Source: CALODL01 sp942492115 (lineage in GTDB: Bacteria > Planctomycetota > Phycisphaerae > UBA1845 > CAIVHJ01). Taken from it: a stretch of DNA of 64,000 bases. The stretch covers positions 186,001 through 250,000 of the forward strand of contig CALODL010000012.1 of NCBI GenBank assembly GCA_942492115.1, given 5' to 3'. This document shows, piece by piece, positions 1 to 9,710 of the stretch. Both the position numbers and the translations under genes were made by a program. Within the stretch, counting starts at the first letter, position 1. The number at the start of each line of letters is the position of its first letter. Below the pieces are notes generated by a model. That model was not told the DNA's origin. It saw only the letters and a list, made by a program, of their open reading frames with translations, and searched no databases.

Positions 1-285
1 ATCGACCTCGCCCTGTGCAGCAGCCTCTACCATGCGAACCATGGACGAGTCGCGTTTGCGCCGCAAGGCGTCAACCGGCGATTCATCCATGTCAATCACC
101 TGCGTCGTCGGGACGACCGTTATCCGAGCGCAATTGCCGAGGCATTCGAGTTCAGAACGGATACGCGCCTCGTCACCGAACAGAACGAGAGACACCTCCG
201 CATATTCTCTGGCGGCCTCAACCGCTCCAGCCACCACGCTCGCAGGCGCGTGATCGCCGCCCATCGCATCCAATGCGATTCGCAT
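1..285 (-). CDS. plsX: Phosphate acyltransferase PlsX, N-terminal part (cut by window edge)
   Basis: Reading the minus strand from an ATG at 285 gives an open frame of 95 codons that runs off the window. It begins MRIALDAMGGDHAP, the hallmark N-terminus of PlsX, followed by a Rossmann-like alpha/beta pattern and the segment DMDESPVDALRRKRDSS, where PlsX proteins have a conserved MxExPxxAxRxKxxSS stretch. PlsX makes acyl-phosphate from acyl-ACP for phospholipid synthesis and is a peripheral membrane enzyme. It lies 27 nt downstream of rpmF on the same strand, the common bacterial rpmF-plsX order, so the two are probably cotranscribed. The remaining two thirds or so of the protein lie outside the window. 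Confidence 0.93.
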   Translation of the reverse strand, partial: MRIALDAMGGDHAPASVVAGAVEAAREYAEVSLVLFGDEARIRSELECLGNCARITVVPTTQVIDMDESPVDALRRKRDSSMVRMVEAAAQGEVD

Positions 286-312
286 CGACCGCCACTCCAC
301 CGTGTCGACGAA

Positions 313-498
313 TTATTCTTCTTCTCTTTTTTGTTTGAGCTGCACCTTTGCGTTGACGAACCCGCATTCTTCACAGGCAGCATAGGGCAACTTGGCCCGG
401 CCACACATCGGACAAGCGATGGTGTGCGCAGGCGCGATAGCATGATGGGCGCGGCGGGTTCGCGTACGGGTCCTGGATGTTTTCTTTACTGGTAACAT
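313..498 (-). CDS. rpmF: 50S ribosomal protein L32
   Basis: A 61-residue protein beginning MLPVKKTSRTRTRTRRAHHA, the basic N-terminus typical of L32. It is followed by a zinc-ribbon with two CxxC pairs (CPMCG and CEECG) separated by about ten residues, then a short basic and acidic tail. The frame is open further upstream to 591, but L32 proteins start with this lysine/arginine-rich stretch, so the ATG at 498 is chosen. L32 is a component of the large ribosomal subunit. Its position just before plsX and after alaS on the same strand supports the call and suggests a shared transcript with plsX. Confidence 0.93.
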   Translation of the reverse strand: MLPVKKTSRTRTRTRRAHHAIAPAHTIACPMCGRAKLPYAACEECGFVNAKVQLKQKREEE

Positions 499-654
499 GG
501 TCGATTCCGACTGTGCTGGTCGTTGACGTTCGTGTCCCCAAGTGCAGGGACGGACAAAACCGTAAACGCAGCAACATACCGCGTTTGCCACGCAGGGTCA
601 AGGGATCCAGGATCGGACGGCCTTGGCGCAGGCCGGGTTACGCGCCCGACGCTC

Positions 655-3483
655 TCAGGCCTGAAGCCCGCTGCCGATTATCTCGAGGGCGCGCTCCAAC
701 GCTTGCGGAAGGGCCGCAGGGTCTTTCCCACCCGCCTGGGCCAGTTGAGGCTTGCCGCCGCCGCCGCCACCGACGATCGGGGCCACCTCCTTGATGAGCT
801 GGCCGGCACTGAGCCCTCGCTCGACCACATCGTCGGTCATGGCGGCGAACAGCAACACTTTGGGCCCCGCAGGGCAGCCAATGAAAATCGCTGCCGAGCC
901 TGCTTCGCGCCGCATCATGTCGATCGCCTCCCTGATCTGCTCAGGCTTGGCCTCCGCCAACTGGCCCACGATGACTCTGGTTTGACCCACTGCACGGGCC
1001 GCGTCGAGCAGCCGTCGGGCCGCCTCCTGCACACCTGCCCCCCCGGCCCGGTCCTGGACTTTGGCATGCTCCTTGGCCTTCTTCTGCAGCGCGGCCACGG
1101 CGTCCCGCAAGCGCTGTTTGAGGGCGTACGAGTACTCCTCGGCGTTCACCCGCCGGGACAGCCCAGGGAGCTCGGCGACAAGCCGGTCGACATCCGCCCG
1201 CTCCAACGCGATGACTGCCGCCTTCAGATCCTCTCCCAGGGCCAGTGCCGTCCCCGCTCGTTCACCCGTCACGGCCATGACACGACGCACCCCCTTGGCC
1301 ACGGCCGTCTCATCGATAATGCTGAACCCACCGATTTCACCCGTGGACCCCAGGTGCGTCCCGCCACAAAACTCGACCGAGTATTTCATCCATTCCGCAT
1401 TGTCTGGAGCAGCCAGCAATGCATCGACCGGCTGCCCGATCGAAACCACGCGGACGATCTCCGGGTATTTCTCGCCGAACACGGCGCGCAGCGTATTGAT
1501 TTTCCGGGCATCGGCCTCGGCCACCTCCGCGGTATGCACCTTCAGATTATCGGTGATCTGGCGATCGCATTGTTCTTCGATACCAGCCAGCTCGGTCGCC
1601 GACAGCGCCCGGGGATGCGAAAAATCGAAACGGGTCTTGTCCTCATCGACAAGCGAACCCTTCTGATCGACGTGGTCCCCGAGGACCTCGCGCAACGCCC
1701 AGTTCATGACATGCGTTGCCGTGTGATTACGCATGATCTCGGGCCGATGGTCACGCGACACGACAGCGGTGACTGCCGCTCCGACATTGAGCACATCCGT
1801 CGACTCACTCAGGCAGCCAATGTGCAGCACAGCATCGCCATGTCGCTGAGTGTCGTGGACTTCGAAGACGGCAGCGTCACCGGATGCCGCGGTTTCGATC
1901 ACGCCCTGATCACCGATCTGGCCACCCTGCTCACCATAGAAACACGTTCGGTCGAGGATCAGCGCGATCGGCGTGTCGGCATGCACGCGCCCCGAGGTCA
2001 CGAATTCACCATCTTTGATAAAGCCGACAACCCGGGCCGCGGCCGACAAGCCCTCGAATTTGGGTGTGTCATCGGTCGGTGGTAACTCCGAGGTGATGTT
2101 GCGGTTGAAACCATCCTCCTTGACGCCACCCGCACGCGCCTTCTCCTTGGCCTGCTCCATCAGTGCGTCATAACCGCCGACGTCGACCTGCATGCCCCGT
2201 TCCTCAGCCATGATGGTCGTCAAATCGATAGGAAAGCCATAGGTATCATGGAGCTTGAATGCCGTCTCGGCCGCGATCTGCCCGCTCGACTGGGCCGCGG
2301 CCTCACCAAAGAGACGAACACCGCGTTCGTAGGTCCGCCCGAACGACTCTTCCTCGTCATGAATGATTGCGGCCACCCGATCCTGGTGATGAATGATTTC
2401 AGGAAAGGCCCCGCCCATCGTCGTGGCAACGGTTGGCACGAGTTTGGACAGGAACGGCTCATGCACGTCCAGGTACTGCCGGCCGTAGCGCACCGCCCGG
2501 CGTAAGATTCGCCGCAACACGTACCCTCGTTTTTCGTTACTCGGTGGGCAGCCGTCGGCGATAGCGAACGACAGGCAACGCAGATGATCGGCGATCACGC
2601 GATAGGCGACGTCGCGAAGCACGTCGGCATCCTGTTGTCCAGACCGTTCCAGCCGGCCACCATAAGACGGCGCCCCGGTCGCAACATGAATGGCCTCGAA
2701 GAGTGGTGTAAACACGTCGGTGTCGTAGTTGCTCGTTTTGCCCTGCAACAGCGCCGAAACGCGTTCGAAACCCATCCCGGTATCGACGTGTTTCGCAGGC
2801 AATGGAATGAGCGTCGTCGGCCCCGTGCGATTGTACTGAATGAACACGAGGTTCCAGATCTCCATGACCGTCGGGTCGTCGGCGTTGACGCGCCCTGCTC
2901 CCGACTTGTCTGGCGTCAGGTCGATATGGATTTCACTGCATGGTCCGCACGGGCCCGTATTGCCCATCTCCCAGAAATTGTCCTTCTTGCCGAAGTAATG
3001 AATATGGTCGGGGTCGATGTCGGTCACCTGGCGCCACAGTTCGGCAGCCTCGTCATCGGCCGGCACGCCCTCGGCCTGCTCACCCGCGAACACCGTCGCG
3101 TGCAGGCGTGTCTTGTCGATACCCCACTTGTCGGTCAGAAGTTCCCAGGCCCACGCAATGGCTTCTGCCTTGAAGTAGTCACCAAACGACCAGTTCCCGA
3201 GCATCTCGAAAAAGGTGTGGTGATAAGTGTCGTGGCCGACATCATCGAGGTCATTGTGCTTGCCACCCGCACGAATGCACTTCTGCGAGTTGGCCGCCCG
3301 GGCGTAATCACGCTTGCCGGTCCCCAGAAAAACATCTTTGAACTGGTTCATCCCGGCGTTGGTAAACATCAACGTGGGATCGTCATACGGCACGACCGCC
3401 GAAGAGGCCACGAAGGTATGGTCCTTGCCCTCGAAGAACTCGATGAATTGGCGCCTGATTTCACTCGACGTCATATGGCCCAT
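655..3483 (-). CDS. alaS: Alanyl-tRNA synthetase
   Basis: A 942-residue class II synthetase of full family length. The N-terminus (TSSEIRRQFIEFFEGKDHT) and the stretch FTNAGMNQFKDVFLG match the AlaRS catalytic core. The editing domain has the metal-site motif HTATH and, further on, CGGTHL. A C-terminal coiled and DHHA1-like region ends in GGGGGGKPQLAQAGG. It charges tRNA-Ala and clears mischarged Ser and Gly. ATG codons at 3483 and 3474 are both possible; the upstream one is kept because an AGGGA sits before it, although most homologues begin near the second. The 230-nt gap upstream probably carries its promoter. The long plus-strand frames over this gene are antisense shadows. Confidence 0.96.
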   Translation of the reverse strand: MGHMTSSEIRRQFIEFFEGKDHTFVASSAVVPYDDPTLMFTNAGMNQFKDVFLGTGKRDYARAANSQKCIRAGGKHNDLDDVGHDTYHHTFFEMLGNWSFGDYFKAEAIAWAWELLTDKWGIDKTRLHATVFAGEQAEGVPADDEAAELWRQVTDIDPDHIHYFGKKDNFWEMGNTGPCGPCSEIHIDLTPDKSGAGRVNADDPTVMEIWNLVFIQYNRTGPTTLIPLPAKHVDTGMGFERVSALLQGKTSNYDTDVFTPLFEAIHVATGAPSYGGRLERSGQQDADVLRDVAYRVIADHLRCLSFAIADGCPPSNEKRGYVLRRILRRAVRYGRQYLDVHEPFLSKLVPTVATTMGGAFPEIIHHQDRVAAIIHDEEESFGRTYERGVRLFGEAAAQSSGQIAAETAFKLHDTYGFPIDLTTIMAEERGMQVDVGGYDALMEQAKEKARAGGVKEDGFNRNITSELPPTDDTPKFEGLSAAARVVGFIKDGEFVTSGRVHADTPIALILDRTCFYGEQGGQIGDQGVIETAASGDAAVFEVHDTQRHGDAVLHIGCLSESTDVLNVGAAVTAVVSRDHRPEIMRNHTATHVMNWALREVLGDHVDQKGSLVDEDKTRFDFSHPRALSATELAGIEEQCDRQITDNLKVHTAEVAEADARKINTLRAVFGEKYPEIVRVVSIGQPVDALLAAPDNAEWMKYSVEFCGGTHLGSTGEIGGFSIIDETAVAKGVRRVMAVTGERAGTALALGEDLKAAVIALERADVDRLVAELPGLSRRVNAEEYSYALKQRLRDAVAALQKKAKEHAKVQDRAGGAGVQEAARRLLDAARAVGQTRVIVGQLAEAKPEQIREAIDMMRREAGSAAIFIGCPAGPKVLLFAAMTDDVVERGLSAGQLIKEVAPIVGGGGGGKPQLAQAGGKDPAALPQALERALEIIGSGLQA

Positions 3484-3699
3484 GGCTACACCATTCCCTG
3501 CATACAGTAGTCATCGCGATTGAAACGAAGCGGAGAGTATAACCGAGGCGGTCGTTCCACAAGGCCTGAAGGAGTGGCTGGAGAAACCTGGTCCCCGTCA
3601 GGAGGAAAGATCGGCGACAAAGTCGCAGCCATGCAGCTTGATCAAGCCCCGCCCCGGCCCTCATTCGAGGGCCAGGGCAAGACCGTGAAACGGGTCGGG

Positions 3700-3714
3700 C
3701 CGCGGGGACCGCGG
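3700..3714 (-). terminator. Short hairpin after the dihaem oxidoreductase gene
   Basis: A perfect 6-bp inverted repeat (CCGCGG, 3-nt loop, CCGCGG) lies 2 nt beyond the stop of the gene that ends at 3717. It could end the three-gene lipoprotein operon. No T-run follows, so intrinsic termination is only a guess. Confidence 0.25.
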
Positions 3715-3716
3715 AC

Positions 3717-6140
3717 CTACAATGTATTCAGAAACGCGAGCAGCGCGGTGCGATCATCGTCCGACAGTTCGAGATAAGCATTACGGATGTCGGCCGCCTC
3801 GCCATCGTGCATCTCGATCGCCTGCCCGATGGTATCAGCTGCCCCCGTATGGAAGTACGGCGCCGTCTGGCTCAGGCCCCACAATGGAGCCGTTCGGAAC
3901 TCCCGCTGTCCAGCCGCGCCACTGGACACTCCCACGGCATCTGCCGGAAGAATCTCATGCAGCAACAGATCGGAATACAACGGGACATCACCATTGGGAC
4001 TGGGCAGCGCTGGGATGTGGCACCGGACACAGCCGACGGTGCCGAACACGATCTCGCCGCGGGCGGCCAACGCAGGGTCGGCGGCAGCCTGGCGCGGCGG
4101 CCCAGCAAGCATTTCAATGAAAAAGCCCAGATCTTCGGCCTCTGCGAGCGAGAGTTCCGGATCAGGAACATCATCATCATCCTCGACCAGGCCAAACGTA
4201 AGCCCGGTCTGCACAGGCAACGTGAGACCGATCTCGGCGGCCATGGCATCACGAACGAATTCGCGGAAGTCCGGCACATCGGCCTTCCACCCGAGACGCC
4301 CGAGTCGCCCGTCGCTCAGAATGTGAGCCCGGCCACTGATACCATCTTCATTGGCGTCGTCCGGATCCGCATTGGCCTCGATGACCGCACGATCAATACC
4401 ATTGATCAACCCGAGACCGAAGGTGTGAGGCGTTTGACGATGTTCGAAGACGTTCGTCCCGGGTTCGGCCTGGATCACCGGCATGCCGATCTGCGAATGG
4501 CGGTGCAGAATCGAGTTGGGCGTTTCTTCTGGACTCATGAACGTGCCCTCTTCGTCGATCCTGCCGTGCCGCATGACGTTGACGCCTGCCGGCCCGGACC
4601 CGCCGATGACCGGATCGAAGTGACACGCGCGGCAACTGTCACCATTGAACCGCCCCGCGCCGTCGGAGCCGGCCAGGGCGCCGGCGCCCTCGGAAAACCC
4701 GAAGTCACGATCGTAGACACCACGTCCCCGCAAGAACTGCGCCTGCTCCTCGTCATCGAGTTCCCTGAACGGACCGCCGTACTCACCCACGCCCGGCATG
4801 GGCGTATTGGGCGGGAGCAGGCCTGGCGACGCCTGATCGCGTCCGCCGAGTGACATCAGAAACGCCTCGACGTCAGCCTGTTCGCCGGCGCTCAGCGCCG
4901 CAAACGCGTCGCGTGAAGCCTGCGCTTCTCCACCGTGCGCCAGGATCGCGTCAATGATCGAGGACGCGCGACCATCATGGAGGTATGGACCGGTGGCACT
5001 GAGACCCCACAGAGGCTGGGTCCGAAACTCGGAGCTCGTCGCCTCCTTCATCACGATGCCATCATCCAGCCCTTCTCCCATATCGTGCAGTAGAAGATCG
5101 GAGTACAGGGGCAGTGGCCCGCGCGGGCCCTCGAGCCGCGGAATATGACATCCGGAGCAATTCGCCTCGTGGAACAACACACGCCCGCGTTCTGATTCTG
5201 CAGTCAACTCGTCGAGCTCCGGTGCGGCCAGAAGCATGACGAACGTCACCAGGTCGAACAATTCCTGGCCGGTCATCTCCGGATCCGGGGCATCATCGGT
5301 ATCGAAATTCGGTGCATCCGCAGCGGCGGCCTGGTGCGGAGTCCGCACGGGCAAGCGTTCGGGCCCGACAAACGCAGCCACATCACGATCGGAGCTGTCC
5401 ACGGGCAACGCGGCACGCTGGGCGTCGGACAGCGGGTTGGTCGTGATACCGAGGTGGTTGAACAGCGGGCCGCGGATGAATCCCTCGATCGACACGGTCT
5501 GCGCCTTGCGCCCGAAGCGCCCGACAAAACCGCGATCAAAATTGGGCCGACCGCTGATGCCGTCGCCGTCCTTGTCCGCCACGTCCATGTTGGCCAGGAT
5601 CACCTCTTCACTCAATTCCGCGATCAGTCCAGTCCCGAACATCGGGATTGCATTACGCTGAGCGAAGATATTCGCATTGGACGACACCGAGGGCCTGAAG
5701 TCGCCCGTCTCACCGTACTTCAGCATGCGGACCACGCCGCCGGCATCGATGTCGTCCGACAAAGTTGGAATGAATGCCCCGTCAGTGGTTTCGGTGCCGC
5801 CGAGCAGGAAGTTCCGATACAAGGCCGCCGAACCGCCGAACACGGGATCCTCGTGGCAAGCCCCGCAAAATGTCACATTGAACACCGGCCCGACACCCGC
5901 TTCTCGCGTGAAGCGCTTCATCATGACCGCCCGGCCCCTCTCGAAGCTCGCGAGTTGCTCGGCCGTGGCATGGGACACCGCGGTCCCCAGGCGGCCCGAG
6001 ACGCCCGCGGCCACCGGGCCATCGCCGACCGGATCATCATCGGGCGGCGTCACGGTGTTCGAACATGCACTCGCGATGAGCGCGAGACTGATTGCTGCAA
6101 GGCGCGCTGCCGCCCAAGTCGATCTTCTGGCGCTGACCAT
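3717..6140 (-). CDS. Double dihaem oxidoreductase (DUF1111/DHOR) lipoprotein with four CxxCH sites
   Basis: An 807-residue exported protein. The N-terminus has a hydrophobic signal ending in a lipobox (LIASAC), so it should be lipid-anchored. Two DHOR-type units follow in tandem, roughly residues 50-430 and 455-800. Each carries two c-type haem sites: CGACH near 91 and CSGCH near 327, then CRACH near 502 and CVRCH near 703. Both halves share DGISGR and PLWGLS-x-(T)xPY(L/F)H elements. The family (putative dihaem peroxidases, thiol oxidoreductases) normally has one such unit of 400-500 residues, so this is a fused duplication with four predicted haems. Its ATG overlaps the stop of the upstream small lipoprotein gene by one base (TAATG), indicating translational coupling. 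Substrate unknown; an electron-transfer or peroxidase-like role in the periplasm is inferred. Confidence 0.88.
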   Translation of the reverse strand: MVSARRSTWAAARLAAISLALIASACSNTVTPPDDDPVGDGPVAAGVSGRLGTAVSHATAEQLASFERGRAVMMKRFTREAGVGPVFNVTFCGACHEDPVFGGSAALYRNFLLGGTETTDGAFIPTLSDDIDAGGVVRMLKYGETGDFRPSVSSNANIFAQRNAIPMFGTGLIAELSEEVILANMDVADKDGDGISGRPNFDRGFVGRFGRKAQTVSIEGFIRGPLFNHLGITTNPLSDAQRAALPVDSSDRDVAAFVGPERLPVRTPHQAAAADAPNFDTDDAPDPEMTGQELFDLVTFVMLLAAPELDELTAESERGRVLFHEANCSGCHIPRLEGPRGPLPLYSDLLLHDMGEGLDDGIVMKEATSSEFRTQPLWGLSATGPYLHDGRASSIIDAILAHGGEAQASRDAFAALSAGEQADVEAFLMSLGGRDQASPGLLPPNTPMPGVGEYGGPFRELDDEEQAQFLRGRGVYDRDFGFSEGAGALAGSDGAGRFNGDSCRACHFDPVIGGSGPAGVNVMRHGRIDEEGTFMSPEETPNSILHRHSQIGMPVIQAEPGTNVFEHRQTPHTFGLGLINGIDRAVIEANADPDDANEDGISGRAHILSDGRLGRLGWKADVPDFREFVRDAMAAEIGLTLPVQTGLTFGLVEDDDDVPDPELSLAEAEDLGFFIEMLAGPPRQAAADPALAARGEIVFGTVGCVRCHIPALPSPNGDVPLYSDLLLHEILPADAVGVSSGAAGQREFRTAPLWGLSQTAPYFHTGAADTIGQAIEMHDGEAADIRNAYLELSDDDRTALLAFLNTL

Positions 6141-6673
6141 TACTGGTTCTCCACGAGGATAACATCCTGTTCCAAGGTTGCACTCACGTCGGGCGCTCCA
6201 AAATCATGCACTTCGACGAGAACACGCGCTTCCTTTCCCCACACGTCACCAGGGGACGCAAAGATGGTAAAGCCTTGCTGCAATATGGAAAACCCATTAT
6301 CCGATGTTTCTGCGAAGCCGGAGGTCGCGAACTCCTGGACCAGCGGCTCATCGGTTTCATTCAAGAACACGCTGATGGTCGCAACCAGCATGGAGTCCTC
6401 GTCGAAGCCATGCAGCCGGTAGGCGACGAGCGCGTCCATCAGGCCCTGAAAACCGGCGGCAGTAGGCATTTCACCACCATCGGCGATGGGATCGTACGGA
6501 TTGCCAAAGCCCAGTTGAATCTGCGGTGCGCGAGAAGGCACACATGCGCCATTCTCCACAGTCTCGCCGAAACCACACTCGGGGTCTTCCGTCTGAGGGC
6601 TGTTGCCAGCAGGTGGCTGGGAACAGCCACCCAACGAAACCACGACCAGCATAGTCGTCAGGAATCTACGCAT
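6140..6673 (-). CDS. Small lipoprotein sharing a domain with the adjacent thrombospondin-repeat protein
   Basis: A 177-residue protein with signal MRRFLTTMLVVVSLGGC (lipobox LGGC), then a cysteine motif (CGFGETVENGACVP), then a domain of about 125 residues with no recognised name. That domain resembles the C-terminal domain of the protein encoded immediately upstream (6772-9438): both open with an I-x-(L/I)-x-FG motif, and share an L-x4-L-x-GF-x-(P/E)D element and a late RV-x-V-x-D strand. The gene sits between that protein (98-nt gap) and the tetrahaem oxidoreductase (1-nt overlap), so the three form an operon. It may be a secreted partner or adaptor of the haem protein; that is an inference. 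Confidence 0.7.
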   Translation of the reverse strand: MRRFLTTMLVVVSLGGCSQPPAGNSPQTEDPECGFGETVENGACVPSRAPQIQLGFGNPYDPIADGGEMPTAAGFQGLMDALVAYRLHGFDEDSMLVATISVFLNETDEPLVQEFATSGFAETSDNGFSILQQGFTIFASPGDVWGKEARVLVEVHDFGAPDVSATLEQDVILVENQ

Positions 6674-6771
6674 CGGATTGATTCTCCATATCGGGGTTGG
6701 GCACGGGGCCCGGTCACTTCATGACAGAACCCACCGACCGGCGCTCGCACGCCGACAGCGGCAGGAATAAC

Positions 6772-9438
6772 TTATTGAGGTAGACAGAAACTGTCCTCGC
6801 CGACATCTACGCAGGTCTGCCCGGCAGGGCACGCCTCCCCGGTGCAGCGCATGCTCGCGAAAGCGGTCATGTCAACGGTCTTCTCGACGACGAGGGAGCT
6901 GTCCGCCATGTCCTGGACGCGCACGCGCAAGGTCCCCGAGCGACCATCGTATGGCAGCGGCGCGTCGAGGAAGAACATCGCGGTCGTCGATGGAATGACC
7001 ACCACGCCTTCGGCCTCCTGCTCCGTGAGCAATGAGCCGCCATTGAACAGACTGCAGTGGGCGTTGATGCACTCCACCCAGAACACGTCCGGACAACCTG
7101 CGTCTCCCGAACAGGGCGAATCGTCCAGCTCGAAGAAATAGCTGACACTGGTGAGGACATCCGGCGCGAAGCCAGTCAAACGCAGGGTCATGTACAGATC
7201 CGCAAGCCCTTGGTTGCCCTCGCATAGCACGAGCGTCTGACCGTCGCGTGCAGGGGTCAGCGGACCACGCAGGCAGCCAAAGTCGCCACCAAAATTGATC
7301 TCGAGGTCGGGGCCCGGGGCTGGTGTGCATACGCCCGCTACGCAATCTGAACCCAGCGGACAGTCGGCCTGCTCAACGCAGCACCCATCAGGGATGCCGT
7401 CCGCGTTGCTGTCGATGTGGTCATCCAACCCCGGACACACGTCGCAACCGTCGGGCACACCATCGGCATCACTATCGACAGCATCGTCATGACCTGGACA
7501 GGCATCACAGGCGTCGGCCACGCTGTCAGCGTCGGCATCGGCGAGGTCGTCGCCACCAGGACATGCGTCGCACCCATCCGGAATGCCGTCGGCATCGCTG
7601 TCGGCGGCATCACTGAACCCGGGGCACGCGTCACAACCGTTCGGAGTTCCGTCACTGTCGGCATCGGCACTGTCCGCGTACCCTGTGCAGCGGTCACAGC
7701 CATCAGCAACACCGTCCGCATCGCTGTCGAGGCTGTCGTCGAATCCGGGGCACGTATCACAGTCGTCAGGCGCGCCGTCGGCGTCGGAGTCCACGGTTGA
7801 CAAGCACTCGTCGCAGCCATCCGGAATCCCGTCACCATCCGCATCACGTCTGTCGTCATGGCCGGCGCACGCATCGCACGCGTTGGGCACGCCATCTCCA
7901 TCGCTGTCCGCAGCATCGACGCCGCCCGCACAGAGATCACACCCGTCGGCAACACCATCGTCATCCGCGTCGACACCATCGTCATGGCCGGGACACGTGT
8001 CGCATGCATCGGGCACGCCATCTTCGTCGGCGTCAGCGCGGTCATCGCCCGCGCACAAGTCACAGCCGTCAGGAACCCCGTCGGCATCCGCATCAGCAAG
8101 ATCATCCGCACCAGCGCAGCGGTCGCAGCCATCGGGCACACCGTCCGCATCATCATCGCGCCCATCCGCGAATCCCGGGCAGCGTTCGCAGGCGTTGCCC
8201 ACGCCATCTTCGTCTTTGTCTTCCTGGTCCGCGTTGGGAATGCCGGCACAGTTGTCACACGCATCGGGCCAGCCATCGCGATCACTGTCGAGCCCGCTGC
8301 ACGGCGGCTCGTTGGCAACACATTGCCCTGCAACCCGAATTTCATCGGCGGCGCAGAGGCCTTCGGCGGCGGCATCCAGTTCCGCCATCACCGGAATCTG
8401 GGCCGTAACGGTGGTGCCGTCGGTTGTGCGGACGAGAGCAATACCCTGATAGGGATCCCGGAACTGCCCACCGACGCCATAGGTGCGGCCAGCACCGTCG
8501 TCCCATGTCGCGTGAATATCGAGTTGCGTTCCTGATTCCTCCGCCATGAGTTCACCGGTGGTCGGATTGAGCGTCCCGACATACCCCAGCGCGCCGCCGA
8601 CGATCGCCAGTTCATCGCGAATCATGTATACCGCGTTGAGGCCAGGGACCTCTGACCTGCGCACTGTCGTCCATCCGCTCCCGTGGTCCGTCGCGATCCG
8701 TGCGGTCGCGCGACCCCCAACCGTCACGATCAGATCGTCGCGCGTCCCCCACAGGGACACGAAATCATCGTTCGCTTCAGCGCCCGCAGGAACCTGGACC
8801 CACGTGCCGGCGATCAACTCGATCACGAGACCATTTTCGCCTACGGCAATCGTGCGATTACCGATACCCCATACCTTGAACAGGCTCGTGGCGTTGCGGT
8901 CGTTTGGAGGCACGTCGACCTCTTCGAAGGCAGTACCGTCGAAGTGTAGAATGACCGGCAGTCCGGCCCCCACGTCACCACCGACGATCCAGAGATCATC
9001 AGGCGCTGGCCCCCAAACACCCCACAGATCTTCGGTGGTCCCGCTGTCGAGCATGGTCCAGGCCACGCCGTCGTACCGAACGACGCCGCCATCAAGCCCA
9101 ACGGCCATGACATCATCGGGCGCGAAACCAAAGGTCCAAACAAGCAGCGCCACCTGAGGCAGCGCCATCATGGTCCACTGCGTACCGTCGAAGTGATAGG
9201 CCTCGCCCTGCTGCGGTGTCCCGCCGACGACAAAAACATCGTCGGGCCCGGTTCCCCACACGCTCGACAAGGCACCTGCTTGACTGGCATCGAAGGTCGG
9301 TGACCAGCTTGCCGCAGGCGCAACGTCATCGTCAGGCACAGTGGGGTTACGACCGCACCCGGTCAGCAACCCCGGGCCCATCGCCAATAACACTAGAATG
9401 CGTGCCGGACCAGAGCCCGACGCCGTAGAGTTGTTCAT
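6772..9438 (-). CDS. Lipoprotein with N-terminal propeller-like repeats and about 15 thrombospondin type 3 repeats
   Basis: Start at ATG 9438 is set by the strong ribosome site GGAGAGGG and gives an 888-residue protein; the frame is open further upstream but lacks a signal there. A signal with lipobox LLTGC is followed by about 350 residues of W/G-rich repeats (patterns such as FDGTQW and YDGVAWTMLD) that look like a beta-propeller. Next come about 15 Asp/Cys-rich calcium-binding repeats of the form DxDxDGxPDxCD, each about 20-23 residues, and a C-terminal domain of about 150 residues related to the neighbouring small lipoprotein. It is predicted to be outer-surface anchored and calcium-stabilised. 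It heads the operon that includes the tetrahaem oxidoreductase. Function unknown. Confidence 0.8.
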   Translation of the reverse strand: MNNSTASGSGPARILVLLAMGPGLLTGCGRNPTVPDDDVAPAASWSPTFDASQAGALSSVWGTGPDDVFVVGGTPQQGEAYHFDGTQWTMMALPQVALLVWTFGFAPDDVMAVGLDGGVVRYDGVAWTMLDSGTTEDLWGVWGPAPDDLWIVGGDVGAGLPVILHFDGTAFEEVDVPPNDRNATSLFKVWGIGNRTIAVGENGLVIELIAGTWVQVPAGAEANDDFVSLWGTRDDLIVTVGGRATARIATDHGSGWTTVRRSEVPGLNAVYMIRDELAIVGGALGYVGTLNPTTGELMAEESGTQLDIHATWDDGAGRTYGVGGQFRDPYQGIALVRTTDGTTVTAQIPVMAELDAAAEGLCAADEIRVAGQCVANEPPCSGLDSDRDGWPDACDNCAGIPNADQEDKDEDGVGNACERCPGFADGRDDDADGVPDGCDRCAGADDLADADADGVPDGCDLCAGDDRADADEDGVPDACDTCPGHDDGVDADDDGVADGCDLCAGGVDAADSDGDGVPNACDACAGHDDRRDADGDGIPDGCDECLSTVDSDADGAPDDCDTCPGFDDSLDSDADGVADGCDRCTGYADSADADSDGTPNGCDACPGFSDAADSDADGIPDGCDACPGGDDLADADADSVADACDACPGHDDAVDSDADGVPDGCDVCPGLDDHIDSNADGIPDGCCVEQADCPLGSDCVAGVCTPAPGPDLEINFGGDFGCLRGPLTPARDGQTLVLCEGNQGLADLYMTLRLTGFAPDVLTSVSYFFELDDSPCSGDAGCPDVFWVECINAHCSLFNGGSLLTEQEAEGVVVIPSTTAMFFLDAPLPYDGRSGTLRVRVQDMADSSLVVEKTVDMTAFASMRCTGEACPAGQTCVDVGEDSFCLPQ
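7379..8290 (-). repeat. In-frame tandem repeat encoding thrombospondin type 3 units
   Basis: About 15 imperfect units of roughly 60-69 nt, each encoding a DxDxDGxPDxCDxC motif, run head to tail within the lipoprotein gene. The similarity between units makes several antisense and alternative frames look open here; these are shadows of the repeat. Such tracts can change copy number by recombination. Confidence 0.85.
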
Positions 9439-9710
9439 CGATCCCTCTCCGGAGATTTCTTCCGGATCGTGCGGTGCAGTCCCCCGCTCAACGTCCCCCG
9501 ACGCTGCAACGACACACCGGTGTCCACACACCGCAACCACGCTGAATGACTGCACCGGTTTGAAACGTACGCCGACATCATAGCAACCACTGGGACCGAA
9601 TGCATCTCGACCGCCATAAGTCGTTTACTACCAGCAGATAACAACCCCTACCGCCCGACCAGACAGAGTGATAGGATGGATTCGAATCGAACCCCAGGGA
9701 GACCCGGACA

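Noticed and set aside
523..2085. Long plus-strand ORF of 520 codons
   Set aside because: It is antisense to alaS, which is fully conserved on the other strand; GC-rich codon bias makes the reverse frame open.
2584..3510. Plus-strand ORF of 308 codons
   Set aside because: Antisense to the catalytic part of alaS, with no recognisable domain.
7338..8375. Met/Thr/Ala-rich minus-strand ORF of 345 codons in another frame
   Set aside because: Alternative frame through the thrombospondin repeat DNA; periodic composition keeps it open.
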